Assembly (NCBI GenBank): GCA_002007465.1
Contig: LNAC01000752.1
Coordinates: 507,893 to 571,892 of the forward strand
Direction of reading: 5' to 3'
DNA: 64,000 bases
DNA from: Ailurus styani
Taxonomy: Eukaryota; Chordata; Mammalia; Carnivora; Ailuridae
Positions 1 to 12,462 of this stretch are shown here, in pieces. Positions within the stretch are counted from its first letter, which is position 1; the number at the start of each line of letters is the position of its first letter. The notes beneath the pieces were generated by a model. It did no database searches. It was given only the letters and a program-made list of their open reading frames with translations, and was not told the DNA's origin. The translations under genes and the position numbers were made by a program.

Positions 1-1029
1 TTTCCTGGAGAACAGAAGATCACTTCTTTTCTGTATTTTTGGAGAAAGCCCCCTAGTATACCGCAGAGAGCACAGACATCCAGTGAGCAAGTCATGGGAC
101 GCCACACATGGCTTCTAGTCCCGGCTTCACCACAGCAAGATCCTAACTTCTCAGCCGATCAGTTTTTCATCTTTGGATTCAATTTTAATGATCTACAGTG
201 TTTATACTAAATAACGTTTAGGGATTCTTCCTTAAAGATGAAATGATATGTGCTTTTATTATATCAGGCTGATTCCCATTTCTACCATGAGGTAATGAAC
301 TTAACATAGATTCTACATTTTTTTCTTAGCGTGTCCCTTTGTGTAGATAAAATAAAAATGCTTTTTCTTCCTTCTCCTTTTCACCTGAACTTCTATTCCT
401 GGGCAGAGAAGTGAGGGGCCACCCTTAAGTGCTCTAGCTGCATACTCAGAAGGCTCTGCTCTGTGCGGGGGTGGGGTGGGGGGGCGGAATATTCCAGGGG
501 ATGGATAGCATTGCTTACAGAGTTCCTCCACCTATCTGCTGTGGAAGATTAATTCCAACGGCTGTTATCACACTAGGTAACTTCAACGATCATTGTGTTC
601 GAACAGCAGGATAAGGGTGTTTTCCCCTCCAAATGTAGAATTGTATTTTATTTTGAAGCTATCACTCTCTTACAAAAAGCCATTTCTCCCCACTGAATCA
701 TTGGGGACTGAGTTGCCAACTTATCCCTGCTGCCCCCAGAGACGTGGGTGTGCATTTCTTGCAAAGAGGGCTATGCCCTGGCATGACTGCAACACGGCCA
801 TAGAACCTGGGAAATCAACAACACGGATTCATTTCTACCATCTGAAACTCAGGTCTCATTCAAGTTCTGCCAGTTGTTCATTTATGTTCTCTACAGCAAA
901 AGGACCCAGTTTATATTCAAGCATTGCATTTAGATGTCCCGTCTTTCCCCTGTTTTTCTGGCTGGAACTGTTCCTCAGTCTTCCTTGCATTTTGATACTT
1001 TGGAAGATTACAAACCAGTGATTTGGTGG

Positions 1030-1235
1030 AATGTGCCTTGATCTGGGTTTGATTAATGTCTCCCTACGATGAGATTCTGGTTATTCACCTGTGGTGGGAA
1101 TACCACGGAGGTAGTACTCTGTTCCTATTGCACTATGATGTTCACCGGGATCACTTGGGTAACTAACCGATGGCTGCAAGGTTTCTTCAGTGTGAAGTGA
1201 CACTCTTTAACTCTGTAATGAATAAGTATTTTGTA
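1030..1235. repeat. Old interspersed repeat fragment (same family as 49735-50255)
   Basis: The run gggaataccacgg ... gatcacttgggtaact ... ctgtaatgaataagtatttt matches an old mammalian element I recall as L1-derived. The second copy at 49735-50255 carries other parts of it. The subfamily is not assigned. Confidence 0.4.
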
Positions 1236-1240
1236 GGGAG

Positions 1241-1415
1241 TTTTTTGTTTTGTTTTGTTTTTGTTTTTTCCTTAGAGAGGGAGAAAAAGAATCTTAAGCA
1301 GGCTCCATGCCTAGTGGGGAGCCTGACCTGGGGCTCAGCCCCAGGACTCGAAGATCATGACCAGAGCTGAAATCAAGAGTCAGGGGCTCAACCGACTGAG
1401 CCACCCAGGCAGCCC
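1241..1415 (-). mobile_element. CAN-SINE, minus strand
   Basis: Reads in reverse from a T-rich tail to gagccacccaggcagccc. Likely target duplication tgtagggag/tatagggag (1232-1240, 1416-1424). Confidence 0.85.
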
Positions 1416-1443
1416 TATAGGGAGATAGTTTATATTATTTTGT

Positions 1444-1640
1444 GAAGATTTTATTCTTTTATTTGACAAAGAGCAATAGAGAGAGTGAGAGAGAGCACAA
1501 GCACGGGGAGCAGCAGAGGGAGAGGGAGAAGCAGACTCCTCACTGAGCAGGGAGCCTGATATGGGACTCGATCTCAGGACCCCAAGTTCATGACCTGAGC
1601 TGAAGGGGAACACGTAACTAACTGAGCCACCCAGGCTGCC
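1444..1640 (-). mobile_element. CAN-SINE, minus strand
   Basis: Second SINE about 30 bp after the previous one, same orientation, ending gagccacccaggctgcc. Confidence 0.88.
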
Positions 1641-2524
1641 TGGTAGAGAGATATTTTAAAACCATGTACACATCCCAGTTTTCATGACATTCAGCTTATT
1701 CATTTATTTATATCAGTAAGGACTCAAGGATTCTTACTGTTTGTTTTGGTGTTCGGATTGTCTCAGATCTGGCCAGTGGGAACCTCTTAAAGTTGGCTTT
1801 TATGTTCTTTAAACATGTATCTCTTATTCTTTGAGCACTTCTTTGCTTTTTGCCACAGTAAGATGTTCCAAAATCATCTGTACTGTCTCTGCAAGAGTCT
1901 CGGAATAAACCAATTCTGAACCCGGAGCTCCGGTTACTTTTACTGGAGAATAATATTTGGAAGCCAAAGTCTCTGCTCTAGCTGTGCTCTTAGCTCCCAG
2001 ACCCTCTCAGTGCACAAAGCAAGGGTATGTTATAGGTTTGAATACAAACACACACAGAGTCACTTACTCATACGTATATGCACAAATTTACGTGTGCAGA
2101 CATTGCTAAGCTTCCAATTCTAATCCATATACATATTTACACCAGAACCTCCAATTCTACTCCACCCGCGCATGGTTCATTTTTGGAGGTTTCTTCTCAG
2201 AGAGAACTGGCTCCCACTATTGCAGTAGATAACCAACTGTGCACTGCTGCGACGCGCCTTCCCTCCATGGATGACCCCCTCTCCCCACTTGGGCTCCACA
2301 CCCGAGGCTAGACCATGCAGATGCCTACCTCGCATGGCCCTACCTAGTGATTTTAGATTACACTGTTGAGTGAGAGCAAAGGGAAGATCAGGTTATGTTT
2401 TTCTGTAGGTTTGTCTTCTTTTGGATTTCTCAGGGTTATATAGTTATAAATCCTCAGAATCCGTCTATGTGGCTGGGGGAGGTAAATTAGTATGACTGCT
2501 CAACAAACCAATTATTTATTTATT

Positions 2525-2734
2525 TATTTTTAAATATTTTATTTATTTATTTGAGGGACAGAGAGAGTGAGTGCGAGAGAGAGATCACAGGTGGGGGTGG
2601 GGGGGGCAGAGGGGAAGGGAGAAGCAGACTCCCTGCTGAACAGGGAGCCTGATGTCGGGCTCCATCCCAGGACCCCGAGTTCATGACCTGAGCCGAAGGG
2701 AGATGCTTTACCCACTGAGCCACCCGGGCGCCCC
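2525..2734 (-). mobile_element. CAN-SINE, minus strand
   Basis: T-rich tail with tatttat repeats, a GA-rich block, then ccacccgggcgcccc. Flanking caaaccaatt/cacaaattt repeats are approximate. Confidence 0.9.
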
Positions 2735-3879
2735 TCCACAAATTTATTTAATCACAGCACGGTTTTGCATGGACTGGGCTTACATTTTAAGAAATCACAA
2801 CTTTCAGAATTTTGGGCGAATGTCTCTTTTTGCCTTTCCTCCCTCCCCTTGATCTCTGATGGCTGGAGCCAGCATTTTCTTTTATTATTAGCTCAGGAAA
2901 TCTGACTGCTTATGGCCTTTTGATCTTCGAAAATGAATCATGCTGATTTGCAAGATTGAGTTTTTCTTCAAGAAAGAGATTTTCTTGGAAGCCTGTAAAG
3001 TTTGCTTTGAGTCTTAATTCAGTGGGTCTGTTGACCCTGGATTTCAGAGGGTTGATGCTGGGATGCCGAGGAAAAGCAGGCAGTGAGCAGGCTTAGCGCC
3101 AAGGAAGACAAGCCCCACGGAGTAATAGGACTGGTGGGGTGTAAGACTAACTTATAACCAGAAGCCAGAGGTGGTCGCCAAACTGCTCTGAAAACATCTT
3201 TACTTCTCTCTGTCAACCTTGAACTGTTTCTTCCTGATTCTACCCTCGAAGATGGCGGTCAGGGGCAGAGTGCCCAAAGATCTGAAAATATTCCACCAAT
3301 TAGTGGTTTGTTTTTCCTGGAATAAATGTGATAGTGTTATATTTCCACGATTCCAGTAAAAATCTTCTATTTTCCCTTCATAATTTCTTTTACCCATCTT
3401 TAAAGAAAATTTGCTCTCTTGATCCCACCAGCCGAAACCCCGTCCTTCCCGTCTACGTAAAGCAAATCTCATGCTAAGTCCAGTCTCTGACCCCCATGCT
3501 CTCTCCAACCTTCTCCAGTCAAACCTTGAGCATCACAACTCTGCTCTGCCCGCTCTGCTGAAGAGCAGTATGCTTCCCATTATTAACCAAACGATCCTTT
3601 ATCACTCCTCATTTTACTGAGCTCATTTCCTCCATCTTGGTATCTTCACAGACCACATTCTTCTGGTGTCCCTCCTTCCTCTCATTTCCTTTGCTTCTCC
3701 GTTCCCTTTGCTCTTCCCCCTCGTCTTGTGACCATCAACAGTAGAATGTCTCAGGGCTCAGGCTTGCCATGACTTTGCGTTCTGTATACACCCCTCTCTT
3801 GGTGCCCTCATCTCAGTCACGGCTTTACCCAAAACTAATGCCTCCCCTGCAAACACACAAACCAACCAACAAATGTTAT

Positions 3880-4510
3880 TCTTCTTGCAGGTTTCTTAGG
3901 TTCAGCTAATAGCAACTCCAGTTGCTCAGGATCAACTCTTAGAGTCATCCTTGAGTTCTCTCACTTGCCATGAGTCGTCCATAAGCGAATTCTGTCGACT
4001 CTAATTTTGATATAGACCCAGAATCTGACCCCCTGTTCACTGTCATCGTGAAGACCCAAATGCTCATCATTCTTGCCTGGGCTTTTGGCACTAAACTCCT
4101 AATGGGTCCTCCTCCTTGCATCCCTGCCCCGTTTGGTCTGTTCTCAACATAGCAGCTTGAATGCTTCTGCTAGAAATATGGTATCATGTCACTCATCCAC
4201 TCAAAACCATCTAATGCCTTTCTGTCTGTCAGAGTGACTCTCCTTTTAAGGGCCCGGCCGCCCTGAGGGATCCCCCATGTCTTGTCTCTGGATATGCAGC
4301 AGCCCCTCGTCGCCAGCCCCTCCAGTCCCCAGCTCAGTAGGCTTCCCCCTGTTGGCACTTGGGTTGTTGTTTCCTGTGCATTGAAAGCCTTCTCCCTAAA
4401 AAACTGCATGGCCCCCTCCCAAATTAGACTGTCTATCCAGCCAGTATTCTCATACACCACACCACACCGCTTTATGTGTTCGTTCAAGACACCGACCACT
4501 CTCTGACATG
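3880..4510 (+). repeat. L2-like LINE fragment
   Basis: Resembles the L2 3' region: pyrimidine-rich text, tcactcatccactcaaaaccatctaatgcc, and a Thr/Ser/Pro-rich reading. Old and diverged. Confidence 0.45.
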
Positions 4511-4632
4511 CTGTTTAGAGCTTTTTAAACCCGTCCCCTCATCTCCTCCACCTCCCCTTGCCCGAAGCAAGATTCCACAGTTAGGAATTTTTATCTGGTT
4601 GTTGCTGTTATCTCCAACACCACAGAATTAGA

Positions 4633-4970
4633 TTTTTTTTCCCCCCGAATAGTTGAAAGAGGAAACAGTGGTGACCTCTATTCATTGTAGAAGGATACCC
4701 AAAATGCAGGTATGCACAGAGAAAAAAAGTAAAAATTATCTGTAACTGTGACTACTCGTGATGTCTTCTGAATATCCTAGGTGATTTTTTTTTTTTTTAT
4801 TTTATTTTATTNTTTTTTTTCCCCCCGAATAGTTGAAAGAGGAAACAGTGGTGACCTCTATTCATTGTAGAAGGATACCCAAAATGCAGGTATGCACAGA
4901 GAAAAAAAGTAAAAATTATCTGTAACTGTGACTACTCGTGATGTCTTCTGAATATCCTAGGTGATTTTTT
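4633..4970 (+). repeat. Exact 180-bp-offset direct duplication with an N between copies
   Basis: 4633-4790 and 4813-4970 are identical as far as I can compare them. They are separated by a T/A-rich run and an N at 4812. The second copy leads into a SINE tail. Exact identity beside an N suggests an assembly or haplotype artefact rather than biology. Confidence 0.9.
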
Positions 4971-5160
4971 AAAGGATTTATTTATTCACCTGAAAGAGAG
5001 AGAGAGTGAGGTGGGGAGGGGCCGAAGGGCAGGGAGAGGATCGAGCAGACTCCTCGCTGAGCGTGGAGCCCGACCCAGGGCTTGATCCCGTGACCCTGAG
5101 ATCATGACCTGAGTCGAAACCAAGAGTCAGATGCTCAGCCTCTGCTCCACACAGGCGCCC
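4969..5160 (-). mobile_element. CAN-SINE, minus strand, with perfect TSD
   Basis: Bounded by tatcctaggtgatttt at 4953-4968 and 5161-5176 (16/16). Confidence 0.93.
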
Positions 5161-5284
5161 TATCCTAGGTGATTTTAAGATGCACAGCATGACTACTGAA
5201 ACACATACTGCTTCACAATGGGCTTATTTTCACTTAACAATATACCGTGCAAGCTTATCCATACTGACTGGTGCGCTATTACCA

Positions 5285-5572
5285 TCTTCAAACTCCTGGC
5301 TTCTCCTCATTCAGGTCTCAGCTCGCCATTCCCTCAGAGGGACCTTCTGTGACCCTCCCCACCACCCACTCCCCATCACGTCTCGTTCTGTTTTCCCCTG
5401 GACACTATCCCTAGGTGACATCGTCTGCTCAGTTAATTTGTCTGGTGTTTATTGTCTGTCTCACCTCCACGAGGGAGAGAATATTATCGGTTTGATTTAT
5501 CACCAAAAACCCAGCACCTAGAAGTGCTTGGTCCATCATAAGACTCACTAAATATATGCTGAGTGGATAAAT
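5285..5572 (+). repeat. L2 3' end
   Basis: The text from aggtctcagctc through caccaaaaacccagcaccta to ctaaatatatgctgagtgg has the typical L2 tail form. Confidence 0.55.
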
Positions 5573-5699
5573 ACCATTTTCATGGCTTTTGGACTACTAG
5601 CATTGTAGATGTTCATGGTGGAAAATCTAACTAAGACAGAAGAGCAACACAGAGTCCCTTATAAGGGACTAAGAACCCTGATGTGTGTGCTTCTGGATT

Positions 5700-6760
5700 T
5701 CTTTTCCTATACAAATGTGTATGTGATTTTAAAATTAAAATGGAAACATGCTCTGCATTTTTTTTTTTGTTTAACAAACTATTGTGCACATTTCTCATGC
5801 CAGTAAGTAACCATTAACAGAACCATTTCTAATGACTGTGTGGTGTTCTAGCTAATGGTAGAACATAGCTTCTTTAAGCAGCCCCTTACTGTGGGATAGT
5901 CATGTTTATTTCCTGTCTATTTCCCACTAGTATAGTCTACTATACCTACAACCTTGTATTTGTGTGCAACTAGATGCGTACCACTTTTTTGGGGGGGGTG
6001 TCATTCCCTTGTTCACAATTTGGTGCAAGCCCTACATGCTTGAAGCTTTAAATTTCTCTGAGATGTTTTGTAATTTGTGGGCCTTTTTTTTTAAACATCT
6101 TTATTTTATTTTATTTTTTCAGTGATCCAAGATTCATTGTTTACGTACCATACTGACTGAGTGCTCCATGCAATAGGTGCCCTCCTTAATACCCACCACC
6201 AGGCTCACCGCCCCCATAACCCTCAGTTTGTTTCTCAGAATCCAGTCTCTCATCTTTCATCTCCCCTTCAATTTACCCCAGTTCACTTTTCGTTTCCTTC
6301 TCCTACTGTCCTCCATGTTATTCCTTATGTTCCACAAGTAAGTGAAACCATATGATAATTGACTTTCTCTGCTTGACTTATTTCACTCAGCATAATCTCC
6401 TCCAGTCCTGTCCATGTTGATACAAAAGTTGGGTATTCATTGTTAAAATGTCTATACTGCCCAGAGCAATCTGTACTTTCAAATGCCATCCCGATTGAAA
6501 CTCCACTGGCATTTTTCAAAGTGCTGGAACAAACAATCCTAAAATTTGTATGCATACCACTTTTTAACATATTTTGGATACATTCCTAGATAAGAAAATA
6601 AGAGAAAAGGGATTTACACATTTTTAGGTTGTGACAACTTTGCCCTTCGGAAAGGTTGCTCCAATGCCAGACATTTCAGCTGGGCAGAACGTAATTGTTT
6701 GTGTTTCCCTCACTCACACCTGTATGAAGTCTAATGATTTTTGGTCATTTCTAATATGAT
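5700..6760. repeat. Old interspersed repeat split by an L1 insertion
   Basis: The sequence before 5974 (ttgtgtgcaactagatgc) and after 6566 (tacattcctagataagaaa) reads as one older element, probably L1-derived. The 5990-6549 insertion was placed inside it. Confidence 0.4.
5990..6549 (-). mobile_element. 5'-inverted (twin-primed) L1 insertion
   Basis: From about 6083 to 6437 this is an L1 3' end in reverse orientation (tatttcactcagcataatctcc is diagnostic). From about 6440 to 6549 it is L1 ORF2 sequence in forward orientation (ctggaacaaacaatcctaaaatttgta). That layout is the signature of twin priming. Flanking repeats atgcgtaccacttttt (5974-5989) and atgcataccacttttt (6550-6565) match 15/16. 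The 5990-6082 segment is not L1-like. Confidence 0.75.
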
Positions 6761-7329
6761 AAAGAAAAAACAGAAGGGCAAAATGGCATGCCTGCGGTGA
6801 TGTCACACCCCCTTGTGATTCTCACTCTGCTGTGACTGTCTCTAATCCTCCCCAGGTAAGTCCCCTATGGGCTGTTGGTTTAACAGAGATACTCCATCAA
6901 GTTCAATAAATATCTTTCTGAACTATTTTATAAAGAACTTCTTCTAATCAGGATGGATATTAAACTTCACCAACCTAGTGATTTGTACTAGTAGATCGCT
7001 TTACATTAAACCATCTTTGCCCTCCCAAAATAAATTCAAGTTTAGTCTGCTTGATTTGACTTGATAACATTTTATTTAAGATTTGTTTTTAATCCATAAC
7101 CACAATTTAACTTTTATTTTTCTGCTTTCTATATTTTAATGTAGAATAAGCTTTGTAAAATTATAAAAGAATTGGCAAGACTTCAGTATGTCTCTATGCT
7201 CTCCAGCCTCGAGGTTGGAAAAAATTAATTCCTGAAATCATTAGGACCTAACTCCTTTTGAAAAAGAAATTCTTTGATCTCTTTTTAAGATCAAAGATCT
7301 AAGATCTCACTAGGCCATTGTAAGGATAT

Positions 7330-7470
7330 TTTCCTTTGGTTATTGATTCACTTAATTTTCTGCTTCATTCTGTGTTAGTTTGGGTTATTTATATTTTCCT
7401 AGAAAATCTTTCATTTCGTCAAGATTATATTATCATCATAATAAGTTTGTATGTGATATTCTCTGAACTC
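7330..7470 (-). repeat. Possible old L1 fragment
   Basis: The T-rich text tttcctagaaaatctttcatttcg resembles the reverse complement of L1 ORF2. Weak. Confidence 0.3.
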
Positions 7471-8189
7471 CCAAACAACTTCAGACCTTATCTATGGATA
7501 CCTTTTTTTATCTTCTCAATTTTCTTTTTCCTCATGATAACATTTTTAACAATCTGTGGATTTATGGACTGGTTTTATGGTTTATTAAGTATTTATATTC
7601 TACATCACATATCTTCCTGTATTTTGTCAAGAATGGTTTCTGATATGAAATGGCACTGCCTACTCATGGTTTGAAAAGTTTTAAGGCAGGCTTATAGTGG
7701 CGACCCCCTAAGAAGGCCTACCATGACCTCCCGAAATGGATCCCCCAGGTTCCTTTCATCCACAAGCTACTCCCCTGCTCTTCCCTCATCAGCCACTATC
7801 TTCAATGTTTCTCTTGCTCCTCGGTCCCAATTTTAGAAAATTTCCCCCAATATGGCACTGGAAGTTTCCTGACCACCAACATCTCCTTCAGAAGCAGTGC
7901 CTCTTTGAACAGAGAGGCCATGTAAAGAATCAGAACCCAAGCAGGGTGCCTCCATGGCTCTCAGATCCTCCAAAGATTGGAGAAGCTCTTGGACAGACGG
8001 CCCCTAAACAGAAGGCAGCTGCCCCTGGACAAAAAGGCTGTTTACTCCTTCATGGAAGGCTGCTTTAGTTGTGGCTAAAGTTAGATGGACTGAGAAAGTT
8101 CTAGAGTGTGAGTTGTGCCAATGAGTGAGAGCCATTAGCCTGACCTAGAAGAGGCACCAAGGAACCCCTCCAAGCTCCCCCAGTCTCTT

Positions 8190-8525
8190 TAGTCTGTTGG
8201 AACAAATAGCAGAGCCTGGGTAGCTGGTAAGCAACAGTTCACTGCTCACAGTTCTGGAAGCTGGAAGCCTGAGAGCAGGACACCAGCATGGTTGGGAAGG
8301 GCTCTCTTCTGGTCACAGACTTCTCATTGTATCTTCACATGGTGGAAGAGGCCAGCTAGCTCTCCAGGGCCTCTTGTATAAGGGCACTAATCCCAGTCAC
8401 GAAGGCTCCACTCTCATAACCTAATCACCTCCTAGAGACCCCACTCGTAATGCCATCCCCTTGGCCATTTGGTTTTCAACACATGAATTTGGTGGGGTTG
8501 GGAGAGGGACACAATCCCTCAGGTC
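8190..8525 (-). mobile_element. MLT1-type (ERVL-MaLR) solo LTR, minus strand
   Basis: Contains ctcacagttctggaagct, cttcacatggtggaagagg, ataagggcactaatccca and cataacctaatcacctcct in the order of an inverted MLT1A/B-like LTR. Solo, no internal region. Confidence 0.8.
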
Positions 8526-9337
8526 ATAGCGCTTGGAGACCCTGCTGCTCTGGCGCATCTCAGAAATCGCCAAGGAAGGTGTTGTCAGATGGGAAAATGG
8601 TGGCACATGGCCAAGGGACGCATTAGTTCCAGGGGCACATTATCAGCTGCAGGTGAGCTATAACTTAGGAGGAATGGATGAGGCACCATGAACCACCAGA
8701 CTAGTTGGTGTGTCATCCACGTTCAGCCATGACAAATGCAAGGCCTTCTGAGTTTGCTTGAAAGTACTGGAGGGAGGGCCATGGTAAGCCAGACCATCTG
8801 CATCGATTCCAAACTTCTAAAACAACCCCTGCCCCCAACCAAATCCCTTACTGAGGAACAGCTTATATTCTCTGGAATTGTAAGTCCTCCTTCCCAGAAT
8901 GTGTCATCAAGAAGCTGATGATCCAGGATGTCGAGTTGAGAAAGGTAGATCATTCCTCTGAGGAAGATGCGCAGGCCACCATGGAGTTACTGAGTTGGCT
9001 GAAGAGGGAATTCTCAGGAATTCCAGGGACAACTCTTGGCAGAGGGGCCCTGGTAGACGTGGAGAGGCAGTGGCAGCACATGTAGAGAAAGCACAAGATG
9101 GTGGAGCTCTCATTCCAGAAGGAACAGGGCAGTGGGCAGTTTTCCCAGCTTGCCCTCTGGGGAGCAGAGGTGCTTGGGGAGAGAATGGACTCCAGATTTA
9201 ATATCCACTGAAGTGTCATGTCACATGCTGTGTTCTGATGTGATTTATGTGTTTCCTCTAGATGTGGGAGTCCCCTCTCGCTCTGAATCGAGCCTCTCCC
9301 TGTACTCTTTGTCACACACCGAATTTTGGATGGCGAC

Positions 9338-9338
<1 letters not shown>

Positions 9339-9375
<37 letters not shown>

Positions 9376-9380
9376 NCCCC
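9339..9380 (+). repeat. Poly-C homopolymer with N
   Basis: 37 consecutive C, an N at 9376, then four more C. Long apparent Pro or Gly runs in frames across it are artefacts of the homopolymer. Confidence 0.9.
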
Positions 9381-9894
9381 GCCCCCGACACACACCGTCC
9401 AGCTCCAGTTATTGTGTGGGTTGCCCTTGGGACCCCCAGAGAGCCTCCATCGTGATGTCTCAGTTCTCCTAAGGAGTGAGGGGATAAGGCTTGGGAATCC
9501 CCTTTTCTGTCACCAGAACAGTTTCTTCTGGAAAAGAACAAGTATTTATTTAGGTCCCACTCAGTATGTTGAAAAGAATTTAAAGTGCTTGGGTGATTTC
9601 TTCTGTTTCTTCTTTCATCATGCTGAGTCAAGCCTCTATAAGGTCAACTGCGTCACTTGTTAAACACAGAGGAAGTTCTATTGTGTGAGTGCACAGACTT
9701 CTAAGTAGCAATGCCACAGAAGAAACATAAAAGCTTTTACCCCTTTTACCATTCACTGCAATTTCTTTTATGCTGATATGCTTCTCTACCTGAATCCTTT
9801 ATTTTGATTCGTGTTTCAGTTACGTAGAAAACATATTCAATTAATTTTCTTCAGAGAGGTTATGGCTGAGGTGGTACAGTTCCAGAGATTTTGA

Positions 9895-9914
9895 TAAAGA
9901 TTTTATTTACTTAT

Positions 9915-9954
<40 letters not shown>

Positions 9955-10110
9955 ATGCATGAGCACAAGCAGGGGGAGGGCCAGAGCCAGAGGGAGGCCA
10001 ACAGACTCCTGACTGAGCAGGGAGCCCGATGCAGGGCTCAATCCCAGGACCCTGGGATCATGACTTGAACTGAAGGCAGACACTTAAGAACTAGCCACCC
10101 AGGTGCCCCT
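9895..10110 (-). mobile_element. CAN-SINE with expanded (GA)n
   Basis: Reverse-orientation SINE whose tail side carries a pure GA tract (about 9915-9953). Ends ccacccaggtgcccc. Confidence 0.9.
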
Positions 10111-12319
10111 AGAGTTACCTGGAGTTCTGGAATCGTACCTTTTAATCTACTGCTTCTGTTTTTTGTTTGTTTTTTGTTTGTTTTCCATAGTGAGAGCATT
10201 CTGTGTCAGCTCCGCTGCGTTTTCTACTTTGATAATCATGTTTTTCATTAGAGACTATCTTTGTGGTCATGTGTTATTCTTTATTTCCTAAATTTGGTAT
10301 CCTCTCAAATCCCAGTGAAAGTAAAAAATAAGATTTCTATTTTAGACTCATTAACTGTTAGCTGCAAGGGCGTCTGTGTTTATATTTACACACAGGGGCA
10401 ACTGATACTTTCTCCTGAGAAGCGTGGCACTGGCTGGACACACCTGACTATCCTTGTACCCTCCTAGCCTCCTTACTACCCCGTGATGTGTAGTTCTAGA
10501 AATCACTGCGTACCATGGCAAGTGGGTATCCTGGTACTAACGAGGCTCTTCCTTTCAATGGTGAGAAAAAGACAGCTTGAACTATTGTCTCATGAGACAT
10601 TTTTTTATTATCTTCCATCAGATGAAAGGGTATCTGGCTGCAGGTTGCCAGTTTTCATCCTGAAACATTCTTGGAAAAAAGAAATCTCTTCAGTTTCTTG
10701 AGCAGCCTTTTCCTCTTTTGAAGTAGAATCCAAGTGGTGGAAGCCCATCACCTCACAGCTCCTTAAATTGCACACATAATTACTCTTTGATTTTACTTTT
10801 CCTAGGGCTGCGTTCTCAAGTAACTTAATTTTCCTTTTGTTGTATGTGGTTGGTGTCAGCCTGCACAATGAGTTTCTGTGTGACACAACAATTTTGAAAT
10901 GGTGTTTTGATTTTAAGTCTCATAATAACCGTCGGTGTAACTCAATCTTGGTTTAGGCTACAATGGCAAGTGGCTACTGCTCGCTTCTTCCTGCTAAGAG
11001 TCAGAGAGCTGGCTTGCATTCTTGATCTGTTATATTGCATATTTAGCAAGTCTGAAGTTTGTCCAATTTCTTCCTTAAAAGCCAGAGTCCTTTCTGTGAT
11101 CACAATATTATGTTTGTCCACTCCCTTTTCTGCAATGTAAGATGTCTTGGATGGCCGAGCAGTCAGTCATAGGTGGATGGGAAGAATCACTCCTTCCCCT
11201 GTGGAATGGGGTTAGTGAATTGGAGCGAGTCTGTGAGGAGATCAGACCTGGAGTCCAATCCTGGCACATTATTTACGACTTGTTATGCCCTTAGCCTCAT
11301 AGTTTCTCCTCTGTTTAAAAAAGAAAGAAAGAAAGCTAATAATGTGTCAGGCAGTGGAATTTGCCAGTCTGTAACCTCTGCCTCAGACTTTCTTTTTTCC
11401 CCCCTTGACCGCACTGATTCAAATCAAGACAGAAAAACAGTTGCCTCTCGGCTACACAGGCAGTAGCTGTTCGGGTTTATCTACGCCCAGGCCAGGCTCT
11501 GATATTGTGGGTTCAGGGTTTAGCCAAGTCCTTGGGCCCTGCTCATTCTGGAACGAAAGGCTCTCAGAGAGTTTTTAAAAAGCCTCCACTAGATCAGAGC
11601 TATAAAGCAGTGGATTTTCCTTATTTAGGGTGCTTTCAGCTGCACGTGTCAGAAAATCTGACTAACAGAGGCCGAAACTATAAGGATGTTTGAAGTTTGC
11701 CTCAGAATACCCGTGATGCCTGTTCCTATGTCTACCTCAACAGTATCATCAAGGCCCCTGGTCCTTCTCCATCATCTCCTCTGCCATTCTCAGAGAAAGT
11801 TGGCTCACAGTTGCAAGACGGCAAGCTGACTTGTTGCCTCATGGCCTTAAAGTGGCTGTCCCCACTCCAAGCATTATTGCCTTGTGTTCAAAGACAGGAA
11901 ATGAAGGACGGAGAGCGGTACAGGGAGTCTGTTTTTTGGAGAGAAGAGAACTCTCCAGGAGATCTCCTTGTCCAGCAGACTTCCTTTTAGATCTCCAAGG
12001 CCCGAACCAGCTATACCCGAGCACGAAGGAAGGGAAACGAAGGAAGTGAGTTGATGAGAATACTTCCTCGGCCTGCGTACTGAGAGGCAGGCAAGAGAGA
12101 AAGGGGGAAATGCCTGTGGGTCTGCTCCAGAGGCGTCCACTAGAGGACCTAGGCCCGTTCTCTCCTTCATCCTTCCGTCCTGCCCGGATGAACCAGCCCT
12201 TCTTCGTTACACCACCGATCAAGTATTCCGTGCACAGGTGAAATGAGTAGTTTCCTCATCAGACATTAACTGGTGGTCATAAACGTAACCACGGGCAGGC
12301 TTGCTTGTCTACAAAGCTA

Positions 12320-12420
12320 CAATCCCTTACATTTATGTAACAACTTTATATCTGCTGTCTCAAATCATCTTCATAATAATGCTTCGAGCTTCAAAGTTCT
12401 GGTCTCTCTTTACATAGGAG
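12320..12420 (-). repeat. MIR-like fragment
   Basis: tttatgtaacaactttatat ... catcttcataataatgc resembles a reverse MIR. Short and weak. Confidence 0.35.
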
Positions 12421-12430
12421 AAATAGGGAG

Positions 12431-12462
12431 ATGCTTAATTGGCTGAGCCACCCAGGCGCCCT
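12431..12462 (-). mobile_element. CAN-SINE head fragment
   Basis: Only the tRNA-like head remains (gctgagccacccaggcgccc), with no body or tail. Confidence 0.7.

Noticed and set aside
7736..8068. Frame with a Lys/Ala/Gly-rich end, considered as a ribosomal-protein retrocopy
   Set aside because: I could not align it with any ribosomal protein, and there is no poly-A tail or target duplication.
8950..9663. Overlapping Pro-rich and Gly-rich frames
   Set aside because: They are produced by the poly-C run and the N at 9376.
9915..9953. GA-repeat array considered as a CRISPR-like or regulatory repeat
   Set aside because: It is the expanded GA segment normal in CAN-SINEs; no spacers.
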